Positions 35,936-51,189 of a DNA stretch of 64,000 nucleotides are shown here, piece by piece. How positions within the stretch are numbered: position 1 is the first letter of the stretch; every line of letters begins with the position of its first letter. This DNA is from Ophthalmolycus amberensis (lineage: Eukaryota > Chordata > Actinopteri > Perciformes > Zoarcidae). The stretch covers positions 12,501-76,500 of the forward strand of contig JAFEUB010000728.1 in assembly GCA_024529925.1 (NCBI GenBank), given 5' to 3'. Both the position numbers and the translations under genes were made by a program. The notes under the pieces are model-generated. The model saw nothing but the letters and a program-made list of their open reading frames with translations. It did no database searches and had not been told where the DNA came from.

Positions 35936-36512
35936 CAGCTTCGGCAGATTTCCCCTGCCATAGCTGGGCTTTCTGAGTGTTGACCTTCCAATCACAAGCC
36001 TGCTTCTTACCCCCACACACACACACACACACAAACACCCCCAACCAGGCCTGATTAATGAAGGATGGTAAAGTGGATGAGACAGAAGAGGCAGAGGTTA
36101 TTCTTCCTCTCCGTCTCACTTGCTCCCTCTGTTTCGCTGCATCTATCCGCCTTCGCCACAGGCTACCCTATGTTGTAGATGTTCACTGTTAGAAGCTTTC
36201 CCTCAACACTGATTAAAAGTTCATTCAATCTAACCTCTTTCTTTGTATCCGTCTCACTGATTTAGACTCTTTATCTGTCTTCATCCTTCTGCTGTCCCCA
36301 GGTGTTCCCAACCACTGCGTGTTATGTGTCAGCACTTGAAGATGCGTCTTGGTTAAACGTGGGTTTTTGGTTGTGCATCAACAGGCATGACCCTGCACAC
36401 ACATAGTCACTGACTCCTGTGTGTTGGTCAGTCACAACTTACTCGGAGTTGTGTAGCTGTTTGAAGCTGTGAGATCTTTTTTTTTCCTTCTCTTCCTGCA
36501 TTGCACCCATAC
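35936..36512. other. No gene; (CA)n at 36012-36033
   Basis: Short CA array, otherwise unassigned. Confidence 0.45.
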
Positions 36513-36709
36513 ACTGTATATGAGAAGTGGACGTAGTCATCGTGACGTCAGGCATTGGTTTGTGGACTGCTGTTTTAAAGCCTTGAGTTTGGCGATTTGG
36601 CCGTCGTCATCTTGGATTATGGCCGTCGCCATGTTGTTTTTTTTGCAACCGATAAACGGAAGTGATCATATTTGGAATGTGGAGATGTGACGTAGAGATG
36701 CCATATACG
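36513..36709 (+). repeat. Interspersed repeat P, copy A, first part
   Basis: Starts at an actgtatatgagaagtggac string shared with copies B and C. Interrupted by a LINE; it resumes after the TATACG duplication at 37887. Confidence 0.85.
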
Positions 36710-37886
36710 GGAGTGTGAGTCAGATCGGGTGTCCTGCAGCACAGGGGCCCCACAGGGAACCGTTCTAGCTCCTTTCCTCTTCTCCATTTACACCTCGGAC
36801 TTCAAACACAACTCTGCAAACTGCCACCTGCAAAAGTTCTCTGACGACTCTGCAATCGTCGGCCTCATCTCCGCCGATGATGACAGAGAATACAGGGAAC
36901 TAAACCAGGACTTTTTAGGATGGTGCCAGCGGAACCGCCTCCACATCAACTCCAGCAAGACCAAGGAGCTGGTGGTGGACTTCCGCCGGGGCAAACGCCC
37001 TCCTCCGACACCGGTGAGCATCCAGGGACTGGACATTGAGGTCGTGAAGTCGTATAAGTACCTGGGTGTTCACTTGAACAATAAACTGGACTGGACTGAC
37101 CACGCTCACGCTCTTTATAAAAAAGGACAGAGCAGACTCTTTCTGCTGAGGAGACTGAGGTCTTTTGGGGTGCAGGGAGCACTCCTGAAGACCTTCTTCG
37201 ACTCCGTGGTGGCATCAGCCATCTTCTATGGAGTGGTCTTCTGGAACAGCAGCATCGCGGCAGCTGACAGGAGGAGACTGGACAAACTGGTGAGGAAGGC
37301 CAGCAGCGTGCTGGGATGTCCACTGGATACTGTGGAGGTGGTGGGAGACAGGAGGATGATGGCGAAGCTCTCATCCCTGATGAGCCACGCCTCCCACCCC
37401 ATGCAGGACACTCTGGCAGCTCTGCACAGCTCCTTCAGTCACCGGCTGATTCACCCCCGGTGTCTGAGGGAGAGGTACCGCAAGTCCTTTCTCCCCGCTG
37501 CTGTCAGGCTGCACAACAAACTGCTCTCGGTAGACCACTAACACTTGAACACTTTGCACACACTGAACACTTTAATTCATTCACCTGGTGCAATATCTCA
37601 TCTAATCCGTGCAATATCCAATACGTTTTAAGTATTTACCTGATCCGCCTGTATATTCTGTATATTCTGTATATTCTGTATATACTGGCATATTTAGTAT
37701 ATCTAATACTCTTCTTACTGTCTTATTTTATTACTGTTCTACTGTTTACTGTTTAGTTTATTATATTACTTGATTTTTATCTTTATTTTATTACTTGTGA
37801 GCAATGCTGCTGTAATCCTGTAATTTCCCCACTGAGGGACTAATAAAGGATTATCTTATCTTATCTTATCTTATCTTATCTTATCT
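36710..37886 (+). mobile_element. 5'-truncated LINE (L2/Rex1-like) nested in repeat P
   Basis: The insert begins directly in RT coding sequence and ends in a (TTATC)n tail (about 37853-37886), the simple-repeat 3' end seen in many CR1/L2-group LINEs. TATACG occurs at both junctions (36704-36709 and 37887-37892) and fits a short target duplication. Host repeat sequence is continuous on either side. Confidence 0.88.
36729..37541 (+). pseudogene. LINE reverse transcriptase C-terminal half
   Basis: An uninterrupted 270-codon frame. It opens with the RT block STGAPQGTVLAPFLFSIYTS and carries FSDDSAIVG (positions about 38-46) with the catalytic Asp pair. Next come RLHINSSKTKELVVDFRR, then YKYLGVHLNNKLDW (thumb region), a VVASAIFYGVVFWNSSI block and a C-terminal RYRKSFLPAAVRLHN. 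Known elements of this CR1/L2 group (Rex1/Maui-like) carry an endonuclease and the first RT motifs upstream. Those are missing here because of 5' truncation, and the methionine is only an internal codon. The absence of stops implies a young insertion, yet it cannot encode a working enzyme. The 3' UTR contains four tattctgta repeats near 37645-37683. Confidence 0.88.
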
Positions 37887-38181
37887 TATACGTCTCTGCT
37901 AGCAGCTGCGATCACAGTAAGCCCGCCCTAAAGCATACTCTGCTTTATGGACTATTTGACTCAAAATGGACCATCATTTACTAAATTAATATCACGCTGT
38001 ATTGAAGATTTTAAACTACAGATTGAGGCCATGAAATCATGTTTACAATGTTTACTGAGGTTATTAATCAAGAGAGAAGTAGAGTCATTTTCTCATAGAC
38101 TTCTATACAACCAGAGGAGTCGCCCCCTGATGGACATTAGAGGGAATGCAAGTTTTAAGACACTTCCGCATTTGCCTCACC
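37887..38181 (+). repeat. Interspersed repeat P, copy A, second part
   Basis: Continues copy A with gatcacagtaagcccgccct, the atggaccatcatttactaaa block and the gaggagtcgccccctg string. Confidence 0.85.
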
Positions 38182-39599
38182 CTGAAAAACTCACTTGATC
38201 CAATTCAAACTATGTCGTTACCACACAACTTATATATTTTATTGGGTTGATTGCAGGATTTTTGCACAAATATTCCAAAAGCAGGGGAGAAATCTGAGAG
38301 CAGACAATCCAAAAGCACACAGACAAGTGTTGAATCTGGAGCGCAGGAAATCTGCGCAAGCAACAATATATCTAAGTGCAAGCGTACAGTTGAGGCAGAA
38401 GCTGTGCAAGTCTAAGCGCACGCAATCTTTGATTGTGAGGTAAGGGTTTTGAGGGAAAGGACTGCACAATCTGAACATGAAATCAATGAGTCATGCACTC
38501 AAATTAAACGACCACGCTCTTGAATAAAGATAGGAAAAAAGTTCCTTATTGCAGTTACCAAAATATCCTCCCAGCAAAGGTCCAAACCTCTTAATGTCCA
38601 GCCATAATCTCGCAATATCACACGAAAATCCATCTTGTCAGTTTTCAAGTAATACATTTAGTGTCTGGACCAATCAGCGTCCTGTGAGTCATGGATTAGG
38701 TGTCCCTGACGTGAGTCATGGATTAGGTGTCCCTGACATGACGGGATGGAGAGTCAGCTCAGTGGTGACTCCTTAAGATGTTAGCATACATGCTGCAATA
38801 TAATCAGTTACATCACAACCGAATGTTTCTTCATTGAAAGAAGAGCAAAGAATGGCTCTGAAGGCTTTTCTTCACGGAAAAGATATTTTTGCCCTTCTGT
38901 CAACTAGATGAACCATCTGCCAATAAAACTCTTATCACAGCCTGCCAAATATAATTTGAAAGTGCCTGACCTTTTCTAAACGGTTTCCAATGACTGCTTC
39001 TCAGATTGTCTGAAAAGAGGTTAATAGCCTTCCCTTACGTCTACAATCAACATGCGTTTCCATATCATTTCATCAATATCTATTGCAATTTTCAAAGTAG
39101 GCTGTCAACATCCAGACAAATTGAGCTTGTTAAAAAAAATCTATTGTTACCATTATTAAAATGAGTTGTAGCACTGTGTACTCAAGCCCTGCACTTCAAG
39201 AGAAAACCAGACAGAATCTTCTGGATGAAATCATTCAAATGTGCCGCTTTTAGAAAAAAGTGTAAACAGAGCTTTGAGCAGCCCATTTTATATTCTTATT
39301 ATTTTATTTTTTACATGTTTTTCTACTTCTGTTCCTTTTGCGAGAAATGGGCCTGTGATTGCCCTGCTAGTAGTTTGAATCTTAGCTTGAATGGAGTTAC
39401 TGCCATTCTCATGCACGTGTAGGTGCAGATTGGTGAGCCTGGAACTCTTCTTGGTTTCAACAGAGGAGAAAGCTAACTCACTGATGTGAGTCTCTCCAAA
39501 CATGGTCAAGGTGTTTAATGTTACGTTGGTTGCACTGGGGAACCTCAGATACAGTCTGTAGCCAGAAAGTAGCAGGGTCACTTGCTTCATGCTCCATGC
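38182..39599. other. Unassigned; perfect 27-bp direct duplication
   Basis: 38684-38710 is repeated exactly at 38711-38737. No gene recognised in the remainder. Confidence 0.5.
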
Positions 39600-39895
39600 T
39601 GTTACCTGGACTCTCACCTACGCGCATCTCAGATGGTCACACATTGTACATGCCCGGACGCAACCTGAAGTTCTCAGCCAAGGCTCTGATAGTCATTCCA
39701 CAATCTAAGCTAAGGTCCAAGGGTGACGGGACCTCTTCTGTTCGGGCCCCCACTCTCTGGAATAACCTCCCTGAGGAGATCAGACAGGCGAGCTCCTTGA
39801 CCTCCTCATTTCAATCTTGTTCTATGTCTTTGTAACCACTTTGTAACCCTTGTTTTGAAAAGTTCTATATGAATAAAGTGTATTGTTATTTATTT
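39600..39895 (+). pseudogene. CR1/L2-type LINE 3' end remnant
   Basis: The frame to 39835 reads PGRNLKF...., a KLRSKGDGTSSVRAPTLWN block, NLPEEIRQASSL and a short C-terminus. This is the conserved C-terminal tail of CR1/L2 ORF2 proteins, normally read as S..GDRAF....P.LWN.LP..IR. A short UTR follows, with a gaataaagtg string at 39870 and a T-rich tail. RT and endonuclease domains are absent. It is a separate, older element from the LINE at 36.7 kb. Confidence 0.75.
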
Positions 39896-40439
39896 TATTT
39901 GACCTCTCTTTGTGCCGTTGTCTTCTTCAAACTGTCGGTTAACGACCAATTTTATTTGTTCAATTGAGTGGAGCCATTATGCTCCGTAAAGATTATTACT
40001 TATTCTCATTCATTTATCAGACATTGCTCAGGGGTCGGGGTACAACTGTCACTTGATCATTTTGTGATGCCTGTTATAGAGTATATGTATGTATATGTTT
40101 TGAAGCTTTTTTGCCTGGGCTCAGTCTTTGGTGATTCTAACAAGGAATGCATTACTTGGTTCCACTCACTATAAGCAAGCGTAATATAAACTGATATTAA
40201 CAAAACATCCCTGTAGAAACTTAACATGTGATATCAGAAAATATATCTCCATGTTTTCATCCAGTGAGTCAAGAAGAAAAGAGAAAATTGTTCATGCTCA
40301 GTATTGTTTGAGTCGCCCAAGGCTGTAAGAATATCATTGTGTTTTATAATCTCAATTAACTCCTTGTCAATGGCTTATCGGATCTCAATCGTCCTGCTTT
40401 CCTTGACACGTGAGTCTAAGTGTATTGGAATGATGGATG
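39896..40439. other. No recognisable feature
   Basis: AT-rich sequence with no assigned feature. Confidence 0.4.
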
Positions 40440-40447
40440 GCATAGGT

Positions 40448-41140
40448 CAGGGGTCACTAATAGGCGGGCCGCGGTCCGGATCCGGACCCAGATGCTGTCC
40501 TATCCGGACCCGGACGTATAACTGATGGATAATTGACAATTATAAATTTTGGCGGAGCGCTTCTATTTTAACCTGCACAGCTTTTCTAGCCTTTATTGAA
40601 AGCGCCAATGTGAAACGCCACTACGAGACCAAACATAAATCTTTTGAGCAAACATACCCACTCCAATCTGAACTGAGGGCAAGATGTTGAGATGTGTAGA
40701 TGTGTATGAAGTTGACTGAGACCATTATGATGTGAAATGGATTTAACAAAAGAGAAGAAACAAGTAAACTCCAGCCACACTTTCCTTTTTTCCTTTTCAC
40801 TCATTTTTCTAAAATCAAGCACTTTCTTTTAAAATGCAAGCTTTTCAAAAATTCTTTTTTGTGTATTTTATTTTTAGATTTATTTATGTATTTCTATGTA
40901 TTATTTATAATCCATCCAGTTAAATTTGAAAACTGAGAATAATTGTTAAAATATAATTGGTGTACTTTTTTAATTTGATTTCACAGTTGTTGACTACACA
41001 GACGTTGTTACTAGGCTTCTTGAATATATATATATATGGCATTGAATAGCGCAAGTCAGATATTATTGTAATGTTCCGGACCTTTGCAGGAGGAGATTTT
41101 CTCAATCTGGACCTTTTGGAGTTTTAATTGAATACTCCTG
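40448..41140 (+). mobile_element. 693-bp hAT element with BED-finger remnant
   Basis: Ends caggggtcac and gaatactcctg (inverted cagg.gt) are flanked by perfect 8-bp duplications gcataggt (40440-40447 and 41141-41148). At about 40597-40690 the plus strand reads SANVKRHYETKHKSFE then YPLQSELRA. That is the end of a BED-type zinc finger and the following linker of a hAT transposase, so it is an internal-deletion derivative. Its 40878-41036 segment is closely similar to 34149-34313 of the other hAT. Confidence 0.9.
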
Positions 41141-41334
41141 GCATAGGTTAATAATGACAATTCACTAAAAGGCATCGGCTGTACAGTGTAATGTTGGCTC
41201 AGCAGACTTCTGTCTGTGTACAGAGGATGCACTTTAAACATGAATGCCCCGAACATTCATTTCTATACATTCTGGTTGCCTGACAATGTCTTATTCAGCG
41301 TTCGGTTGTACTTAGCTGCACCCTCTCATGTCCC

Positions 41335-41388
41335 TTCTGGTTGCAAAAAACAAGATGGCGAAGGTCAAAATATCAAACTCGAGACGTC
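41335..41388 (-). repeat. Interspersed repeat P, copy E, part 1
   Basis: Inverted P sequence: ggttgcaaaaaacaagatgg then aaactcgag. Interrupted by the solo LTR. Confidence 0.65.
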
Positions 41389-41797
41389 TGTCACGAATTC
41401 CCCTTCATATTAGTTTGTTTTCATCCTGTCTGCTTATTTGACTAACTCTCCTGTCATTTCAGATCCTACCACGCACACCCAATCACCTCTCATTCCCCTC
41501 ACCTGGTCCTCCACACCCATCTCACCTGCAGCCCATTCCCTCATTAGCCCTCACTATTTAGGTCCATTCACTTGCACTTGTTCTTTGCCAGATTGTCTTG
41601 TGTGTCTCTGCCAAGCTCTCCAGTGTTATATATCGTACTATTCTGATCTGCCTGTTCCGACCCTGTCTGCCTGTTTTCTCGACCTTGGATGTTTGCCTGC
41701 CCCTTGTGTTGACCCTGCCTTTACCAAGTAAAGAAACCTTTACCTGAATCTTGTCTCCGAGTTGTGCTTTTGGGTTCTAGTATCTGTAAACCTTACA
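41389..41797. mobile_element. 409-bp solo LTR
   Basis: The insert starts TGTCACG and ends CTTACA, so it has TG...CA termini with a short TGT/ACA inverted repeat. It is flanked by the 5-bp duplication ACGTC (41384-41388 and 41798-41802). No coding sequence or second LTR. This is the expected product of LTR-LTR recombination. Superfamily not assigned. Confidence 0.75.
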
Positions 41798-41848
41798 ACG
41801 TCAATGGATAACGTCACGGCGACTACATCCACTCCTTGTATACAGACA
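41798..41848 (-). repeat. Interspersed repeat P, copy E, part 2
   Basis: Inverted P start: acgtcacggcgactac and atccactccttgtatac. Confidence 0.65.
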
Positions 41849-45524
<3,676 letters not shown>

Positions 45525-45800
45525 ACTGTGGCTCAGTTGTAGAGCGGGTCAGTCAGCGGTTCGATCTACACCTCGCTTGTCTATGTCAATGTGTCCTCAT
45601 AAGCAAGACACTTAACCCCAAATTGCTCCCATAGGCTGTATGAATGTTAGAGTCCTGATGGGCAGGTGGCACCTTGCATGGTAGCCCCTGTCATCAGTGT
45701 GGGGGTGTGAATGGGTGCATGATGACATGTAGTGTAAAAGCATTGAGTGGCCGGGAAGACTAGAAAGGTGATATACAAGTACAGTCCATTTACCGTCCAT
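45525..45800 (+). mobile_element. tRNA-derived SINE
   Basis: The head has an A-box-like tggctcagttg (45529-45539) and a B-box-like ggttcgatct (45558-45567), the pol III promoter layout. The body has gtgtcctcataagcaagaca and cacttaaccccaaattgctc strings, then a gaatgggtgcatga string. The tail is gatatacaagtacagtccat. This matches the common V-SINE-like teleost organisation. Poorly conserved stem pairing shows it is not a functional tRNA. Confidence 0.75.
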
Positions 45801-46776
45801 GCATCTACCAGAATGTAACTGTCATTTTAATGCAAAAGGTGATGTGTTGCCATGGCCACGTACTTTTTTCCGGTGTTTTAAGAGTGGTGCGGAGCGAGTT
45901 AAAAGAGAGACAGGTAAAACTAGATAGAACCAGCCTACGATGTCGGGCAACATTGAGAAGACACGCCTTGTGACATCACTTAAAAAGTAGCTGTTCTGAT
46001 GAATCCGTCAACTCGAACTCGGTGGAGCGGGGCGGATTCAAAGGCCAAAGAAGAAAAATGAAATTCCTCCAGTATAAAGGTTTAAGAGTGGTATTTCTTG
46101 CATGTGGATGGTTATATTGTGTCATGTGTTTTGTGTTGTTTGATATGTATTCATTCATTAGTAAATGCTGTGACACTGACTCGTGCTGTATCCTTGGTCA
46201 CATACAAATACACCTTAAACAAATTGAATACAAGTTTTAAAAGTGAAACAACAAAAGGTCATATTTCGATTTTGTTTAAGCCAAGTTCTTACTCAAGTCA
46301 TGCTCAACATTTGTTGAGGTATGGTTTCAGAATGATGAAGACACTTGAAGAACAATTAGATCCACAGTGGGATATAGGTTCTACGTATGATTTCTTCCTT
46401 GTCAAGTATCATGTTTATCTCAAAGGATGTACAGATCTGGAGGCATTCCATTATCTCAATAGTGCATACAGCAGCTGTAAATGAAAAAGAAATGGGCTGA
46501 TGCCCTTAAACTTCCCCGAGGTATTGGTTGTTTACCACGTCTGCTTCTGGCCCAGACTACCATTGACCACTTTTACACTAGACTTAGCTGATTGTTAATA
46601 CAACAATATTGATTTATGCCACTTTTTACAAAATATCTGTCTACAATGTTAGAAATCAATTCAAAAACTAAATAGGCAGTGAAGCAGAGTTACAGATAAA
46701 CAAAAGGCTAAATATCAAAATGAACAACAAGGTTTAAAACGAGCACTTTGTTTTTGACCAAGGCCCTGGTCACACC
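45801..46776. other. No gene recognised
   Basis: The 128-codon frame at 46098-46484 has no recognisable family and AT-rich composition. Confidence 0.4.
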
Positions 46777-46795
46777 GGGGGGGGGGGGGGGGGGG
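46777..46795. repeat. 19-base G homopolymer
   Basis: Uninterrupted G run. Confidence 0.95.
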
Positions 46796-46844
46796 CTTTT
46801 CAGTAATTGCTTTCAATGAAAGTGAAGCATTTGCTTCTGCTTTT

Positions 46845-47440
46845 ATCATGATCCTAGTTTAGCTTCAGTTTGTTTCCTGTTTTATTCTGGAGTTCCCTGC
46901 CTCCTGTGTCCCGTGTTTGTTTCACTTCTTGCTTTAGCACCTGTCTCCTCCTGTTCCCTCGTTAAGTTTCTCTATTATTGTCATTTCAGTGTTTCCTGTT
47001 TTATTTTGTGTTACTTACCTCTCTAGTTTCAGGGCACTTCACTTCCTGCCTGTGTGTTTTCCCGCCACTGTGATGGTCTGCCCTGCCCCTGATTACATCC
47101 ACCTGTGTCTAATCACCTGCGAGGTGTATTTGAACCCTTTCTACCTTACATGTCGAGGGGTTACAGCGACTTCCTTGTGTTTCATGTTCCTGGTGTTTGT
47201 GCTCTCTGCCTGTTTTTTCCCGGCCTCGTTTTCTGCCTAATCCCTGCGGGAATCGTTTGCCTAAACTCACTGCTGGCCTGTGTACTGAACCTCTGCTAGC
47301 AAAGACTGTTTCTCTAACCCTGTCTTGCTGTCTGGGTTGTGCTTCCATGGGATGTACCGGCTTTTGCGTTGCTGAGGGCCTCACGTTTCACCGCTCTGTC
47401 CGCCTCGCAATTTGTTAAGTGCCCTGAACTCCTTGAGTTG
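46845..47440. repeat. Pyrimidine-rich LTR-like sequence, unclassified
   Basis: CT-rich sequence with recurrent cctgt and tttcctgttttatt strings, resembling the solo LTR at 41.4 kb in style. It contains a perfect 10-bp inverted pair cagggcactt/aagtgccctg (47030-47039 and 47417-47426) without a matching target duplication. Confidence 0.4.
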
Positions 47441-48639
47441 AAAAAATTCAACTCGAGCAGAAAAGATTACTCGTGTTTTCATTGTGGTGACTTTAGCTTG
47501 ATACCCAGAGCTGGATGACTTTACCAACCGCAGGAGGCAAATTAGTGTGCTACTTGAGGTTTCGTTATATCCATTCAGACTGTAGCCTTCTATTTACTAT
47601 TAGGTAGCCTACCATTCATGGTTTGTGTTCAGTGGTTGCCTAGCAACAATAATAATTTAAACGCAGCATATCGAAAAAACGTTTTGTACTGGAAACATAA
47701 AGGAAGTGTGGTGGCCCGTTTTCTAAACCGGGCCGTAACCTCATGCATCATGCTCATACCTCATGATCCTGCACCAAACATCAAATCCTACAGTTACTGT
47801 AGGAGCCCGGCGGTCCCGTTAAGTGTGTGTGTCTTCGTGTAAATGGACGGCCGAGCAGAATAGATGCCAGGTGACATTTAGCAGGCAACTTGGCAACAGG
47901 GGTAATTCCTCATCTGTAGCGTCGGGGGAAGATCCTCAGAGACGGCTGGTGGATAATTGGGGAAGTGAGAGAGAGCGAGTCAATAACAGAATGTGTGGGA
48001 CTGAAATGGAGACATTGGAAAGGGTTGAGAAACAGAGGGAGGAGGGGGGGAGGAGTAATCTTTCCGTTGGTTTCAACGACTTGTCATCGCTCTACATCTC
48101 ACCTCCCCCGTGACGAGAGCGATAATGAGCACACACTAATGCTGCGGTATCGTCGGGGCCGGAACCAGAGCCAGAGCTATACTCGTTAACTGCTCACGGG
48201 ACATGCTACATGTTAGCAACAGAGATTATACACACGTACTGTGCGTAACTGTAATTGGTGCTAACACCAAGTTCATTGCAGCCCTTAAAAGGGCAAGATG
48301 CAGTCAGAGCCTGCAGATGGGTGCTGGGGTGGAGGCGGGGCTTTTGGAATGTGATTTGATCAGCAACAGCGAGAGGCAGCAGCAGCAGCAGCAGGCATGG
48401 AAGCAATGGAGAGCGGAACTGACAAGCAGCGAACAAAATCATGTTTCTTTCATGCACTGGTCAGAGTTTGGGAAGTTTAGCTTGCACAATATGTCTTCTT
48501 TCAGACTAGCGGAAAGAAAACGTCCAGACTTCACATGCAGGCGTTTGTTTTGCTGTATCTTCCTGTCTGTAGATTTCTCCCAAATTCACACAAAGTTAGC
48601 ATCAGATAATGCCTCCTTTGCATAATTACATGTAACATT
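47441..48639. other. No gene recognised
   Basis: A complex block at about 47855-47990 is CNE-like. A short (CAG)n run near 48378 makes the poly-Gln in the frame 48203-48625, which I do not regard as coding. Confidence 0.35.
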
Positions 48640-49235
48640 TCAGAAAATAATTGTCTAAATGTAAGCAATCAACTGGGACAGTTTCATGGTGATATCTATT
48701 AGTTCAAGTGTTTTGCCCAATTCACCTGCAGTCTCTTCAAAATGTATGTAGTTTTACTAATCATTCTCAGACTCTGATCCAGAATCCTCCACTTCAGTAT
48801 CTCTTATTCATATCATTCCTCTCTGTATTCTGAAGGTTTTTGCAGAGGGGTTTGTTCATACATCATTCATAGCATGATGTATACAACATTTAATCCTAAG
48901 AAACAGGGCAGATCTGTATTTTTATGTCTGTTGACAGCATTTTCTGATTTATGGAGTGATAAAAAGAGAAATAGCAAACTCCCTCTGTAATACCTTCCAC
49001 TCTAATATGTCAACAAGATGAAACGAGAATAATTTTGAACCTGACTTTATCCAATGCTCAGATTTCTGTTCCTGAAATGTAAGCATTACATGTACATATT
49101 TAACAAAGACAATGACTCATTTGCAAATTTAAACATATTTCAGAAAAATTGTAAGACAAAAAAAGAATTGCCTTCATGCAAGTAATCAACTGTTGAAGTT
49201 TCATGGTGATATCTATTAGTAATTGTAGCAAAGCT
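48600..49235. repeat. Two copies of a diverged repeat, direct orientation
   Basis: catttgcata-type starts, tttcagaaaa, and the string tttcatggtgatatctatta end both 48600-48705 and 49115-49225. Class unknown. Confidence 0.6.
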
Positions 49236-50265
49236 TCCGTCAATGCTAGTTTTTTATTCTCTTAATGAATATATAAATCATCCCCCCAGGACGTTCTCAC
49301 CGATTCCATCAACTGATGAGGCTCCGTGAGATACGTGTTCATGATTAACTCTGTCAGTTCGGGTTTCAATGTGCGCAAGTACGTGTCCACCAACGTCAAA
49401 GTGTGTGTGTGTGTGTGTCTGTGTGTGTGTGGTGTTTATCAGAGCTGACGTTAACAGACAGGCCGCCTGCTCTGAGATGGATGAGAGGGCAGATTGTGTT
49501 GAAGCTGATGAAGTGGCCTGATGCTCATTAGACGGCTGCTGATAGGCTGATGGATGCTTCACAATGTTAAGGCGGCACTCCCGTAATGATGAATGGAGCT
49601 CTGTTTTTTAAGGCAGCAGCTTTTGCTCTCTTTTTTTTTGCTTTCCTTCTCCCAGAGCAAACAAGAACCCTTAGTGTTTATTGAATTATTTGATTTAATA
49701 AAGAAAGGCTCATTAAAACAAAGTAGCACTGTGTGTGCGTGTGATTGATGATGTGTTCGTCAATAGCAGACTACAAGACTAGGCTGACAAATTGGCTGAT
49801 GCTAATTAGGGGATGTATTTTTAGCCAATCACAAGAGTTTACAATGCTTCACACCAATTAGGAATACATAATCTGTGGAGAAATGAGGGCTCGGTCATGG
49901 CCAGATGAACCGGTGCTGTTGGCCCAATGCTGCCTGTAACTGTGAACATGAACATGCTTTTGGGGCCACTGGAGGTCGAGGGAACCCAGGACAGTTGCCT
50001 GCTTTGCTAAATTCATAATCCAGTCATCAATCTGTCTCAGCATCAACTCCAATGTACAGTTACATTATTCAAATTTTGAATTAAACCACGTTAATTAACC
50101 TCTTGTACACCATGAGCAGATGAATAAGGCAGTGCGTTTGCACAACCAGTTCTCACTCTCGGCTCATCAAATTTTTGTTTGGTCTAAAACTTTGATTTGT
50201 TGTTATTGTTACATTACATTCACTGAAGTTGAAAAGAAAAACTTATTAAATGTAATTTAAGTTAG
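49236..50265. other. No gene; CNE-like block
   Basis: Short (TG)n near 49401-49432. The block 49560-49870 with several taattag and caattag homeodomain-like strings is compositionally complex and may be a conserved non-coding element. Confidence 0.3.
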
Positions 50266-50420
50266 CAGTGGTGGAATGCAACTAAGTACATTTACTCAAC
50301 TGTACAATGCTGAAGTACTTGTTCTTGACTATTTCTATTTGATGCTACTTTATACTTTCTACCTACATCTCAGAAGGAAACTTTGTACTTTTTACTGCAC
50401 TATATTTATCCGACAGCTTC
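50266..50420 (+). mobile_element. hAT-type element left end ('cagtggtggaat' family)
   Basis: Begins cagtggtggaatgcaactaa, the same family as the inverted end at 22415, followed by alternating agtac/tactt strings. No matching right end with the same duplication found. Confidence 0.65.
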
Positions 50421-50639
50421 AGCTATCTTTAAAAATTCAGATTCATAATACAACATATAATCAACTATTGTAATAAAGGATGATAAAGAGATGAACACAT
50501 TATCAATCAATAATTATATTCCAATAATATATCTAGGTTTGTTGAATCAGTGGTCCTAGCAGCAAGTTAAATCATTGGTTAATCACGTTAATGCGCAATG
50601 CAAACAAGTGCTCTCAAAGCCGCGGTGTTTTGATTCCCA

Positions 50640-50960
50640 GTGATGCCCAGGATGCTACATGCTATAAGCTAGCGGGCGACAACATGAGTAGCATTCCACA
50701 CAGGACGGGTGGGATGAGGAGAGGTGGATGGGTCAAACAAACACGAGTGTTTCCTCCAGGAGGCCGCAGTTTGTGCCGTGTGTGAAACGAGAAGCCAATG
50801 TTGATTTATTTGTGACGTGACTTCCGTAGATATTTTAACGCAAACCACGATCTTTTCCAAAACCTAACTAAGTAGTTTCATCGCCTAAACCTTAGTTGTT
50901 CCTGTGAAGATGGAAGTTTATTTTGAAAAGACAGTATGCATGTAACAAGCCAAAACAGAC
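50640..50960 (+). repeat. Interspersed repeat family F, copy 3
   Basis: Has the gtggatgggtcaaacaaaca start, a ttatttgtgacgtgacttcc block and the ttttaacgcaaaccacgatc segment shared with other F copies. Confidence 0.65.
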
Positions 50961-51189
50961 TCATGTTGCTGGACTTTTGCAGGAAAAACGCACGAAAAAT
51001 GAGGAGTAACTTTTCGTAAGATATCAATAAAACGGATATGAATTTATATCATTGTATAAAGAGAGTGACATGAGAAGATCAATCTCATGTCTGTAAGTTA
51101 AATCAGCTATAATCACTATTTTAAAGTGATTAATGACTCGTCTAAAACATTTTAAAAAGGAATAACTTCAATAGAATCATTCTATACAC

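Noticed and set aside
36788..37559. Minus-strand and shifted ORFs across the LINE
   Set aside because: Shadows of the plus-strand RT frame, which carries all recognised motifs.
45525..45600. Functional tRNA gene
   Set aside because: A- and B-box-like strings are present, but the stems do not pair and the SINE body follows directly.
47030..47426. 397-bp element with 10-bp perfect terminal inverted repeats
   Set aside because: No target duplication and no further terminal similarity; recorded only as part of an unclassified repeat.
48203..48625. 140-codon ORF with a Gln run
   Set aside because: The Gln run is a short CAG repeat. The rest has no domain and no start or splice support.
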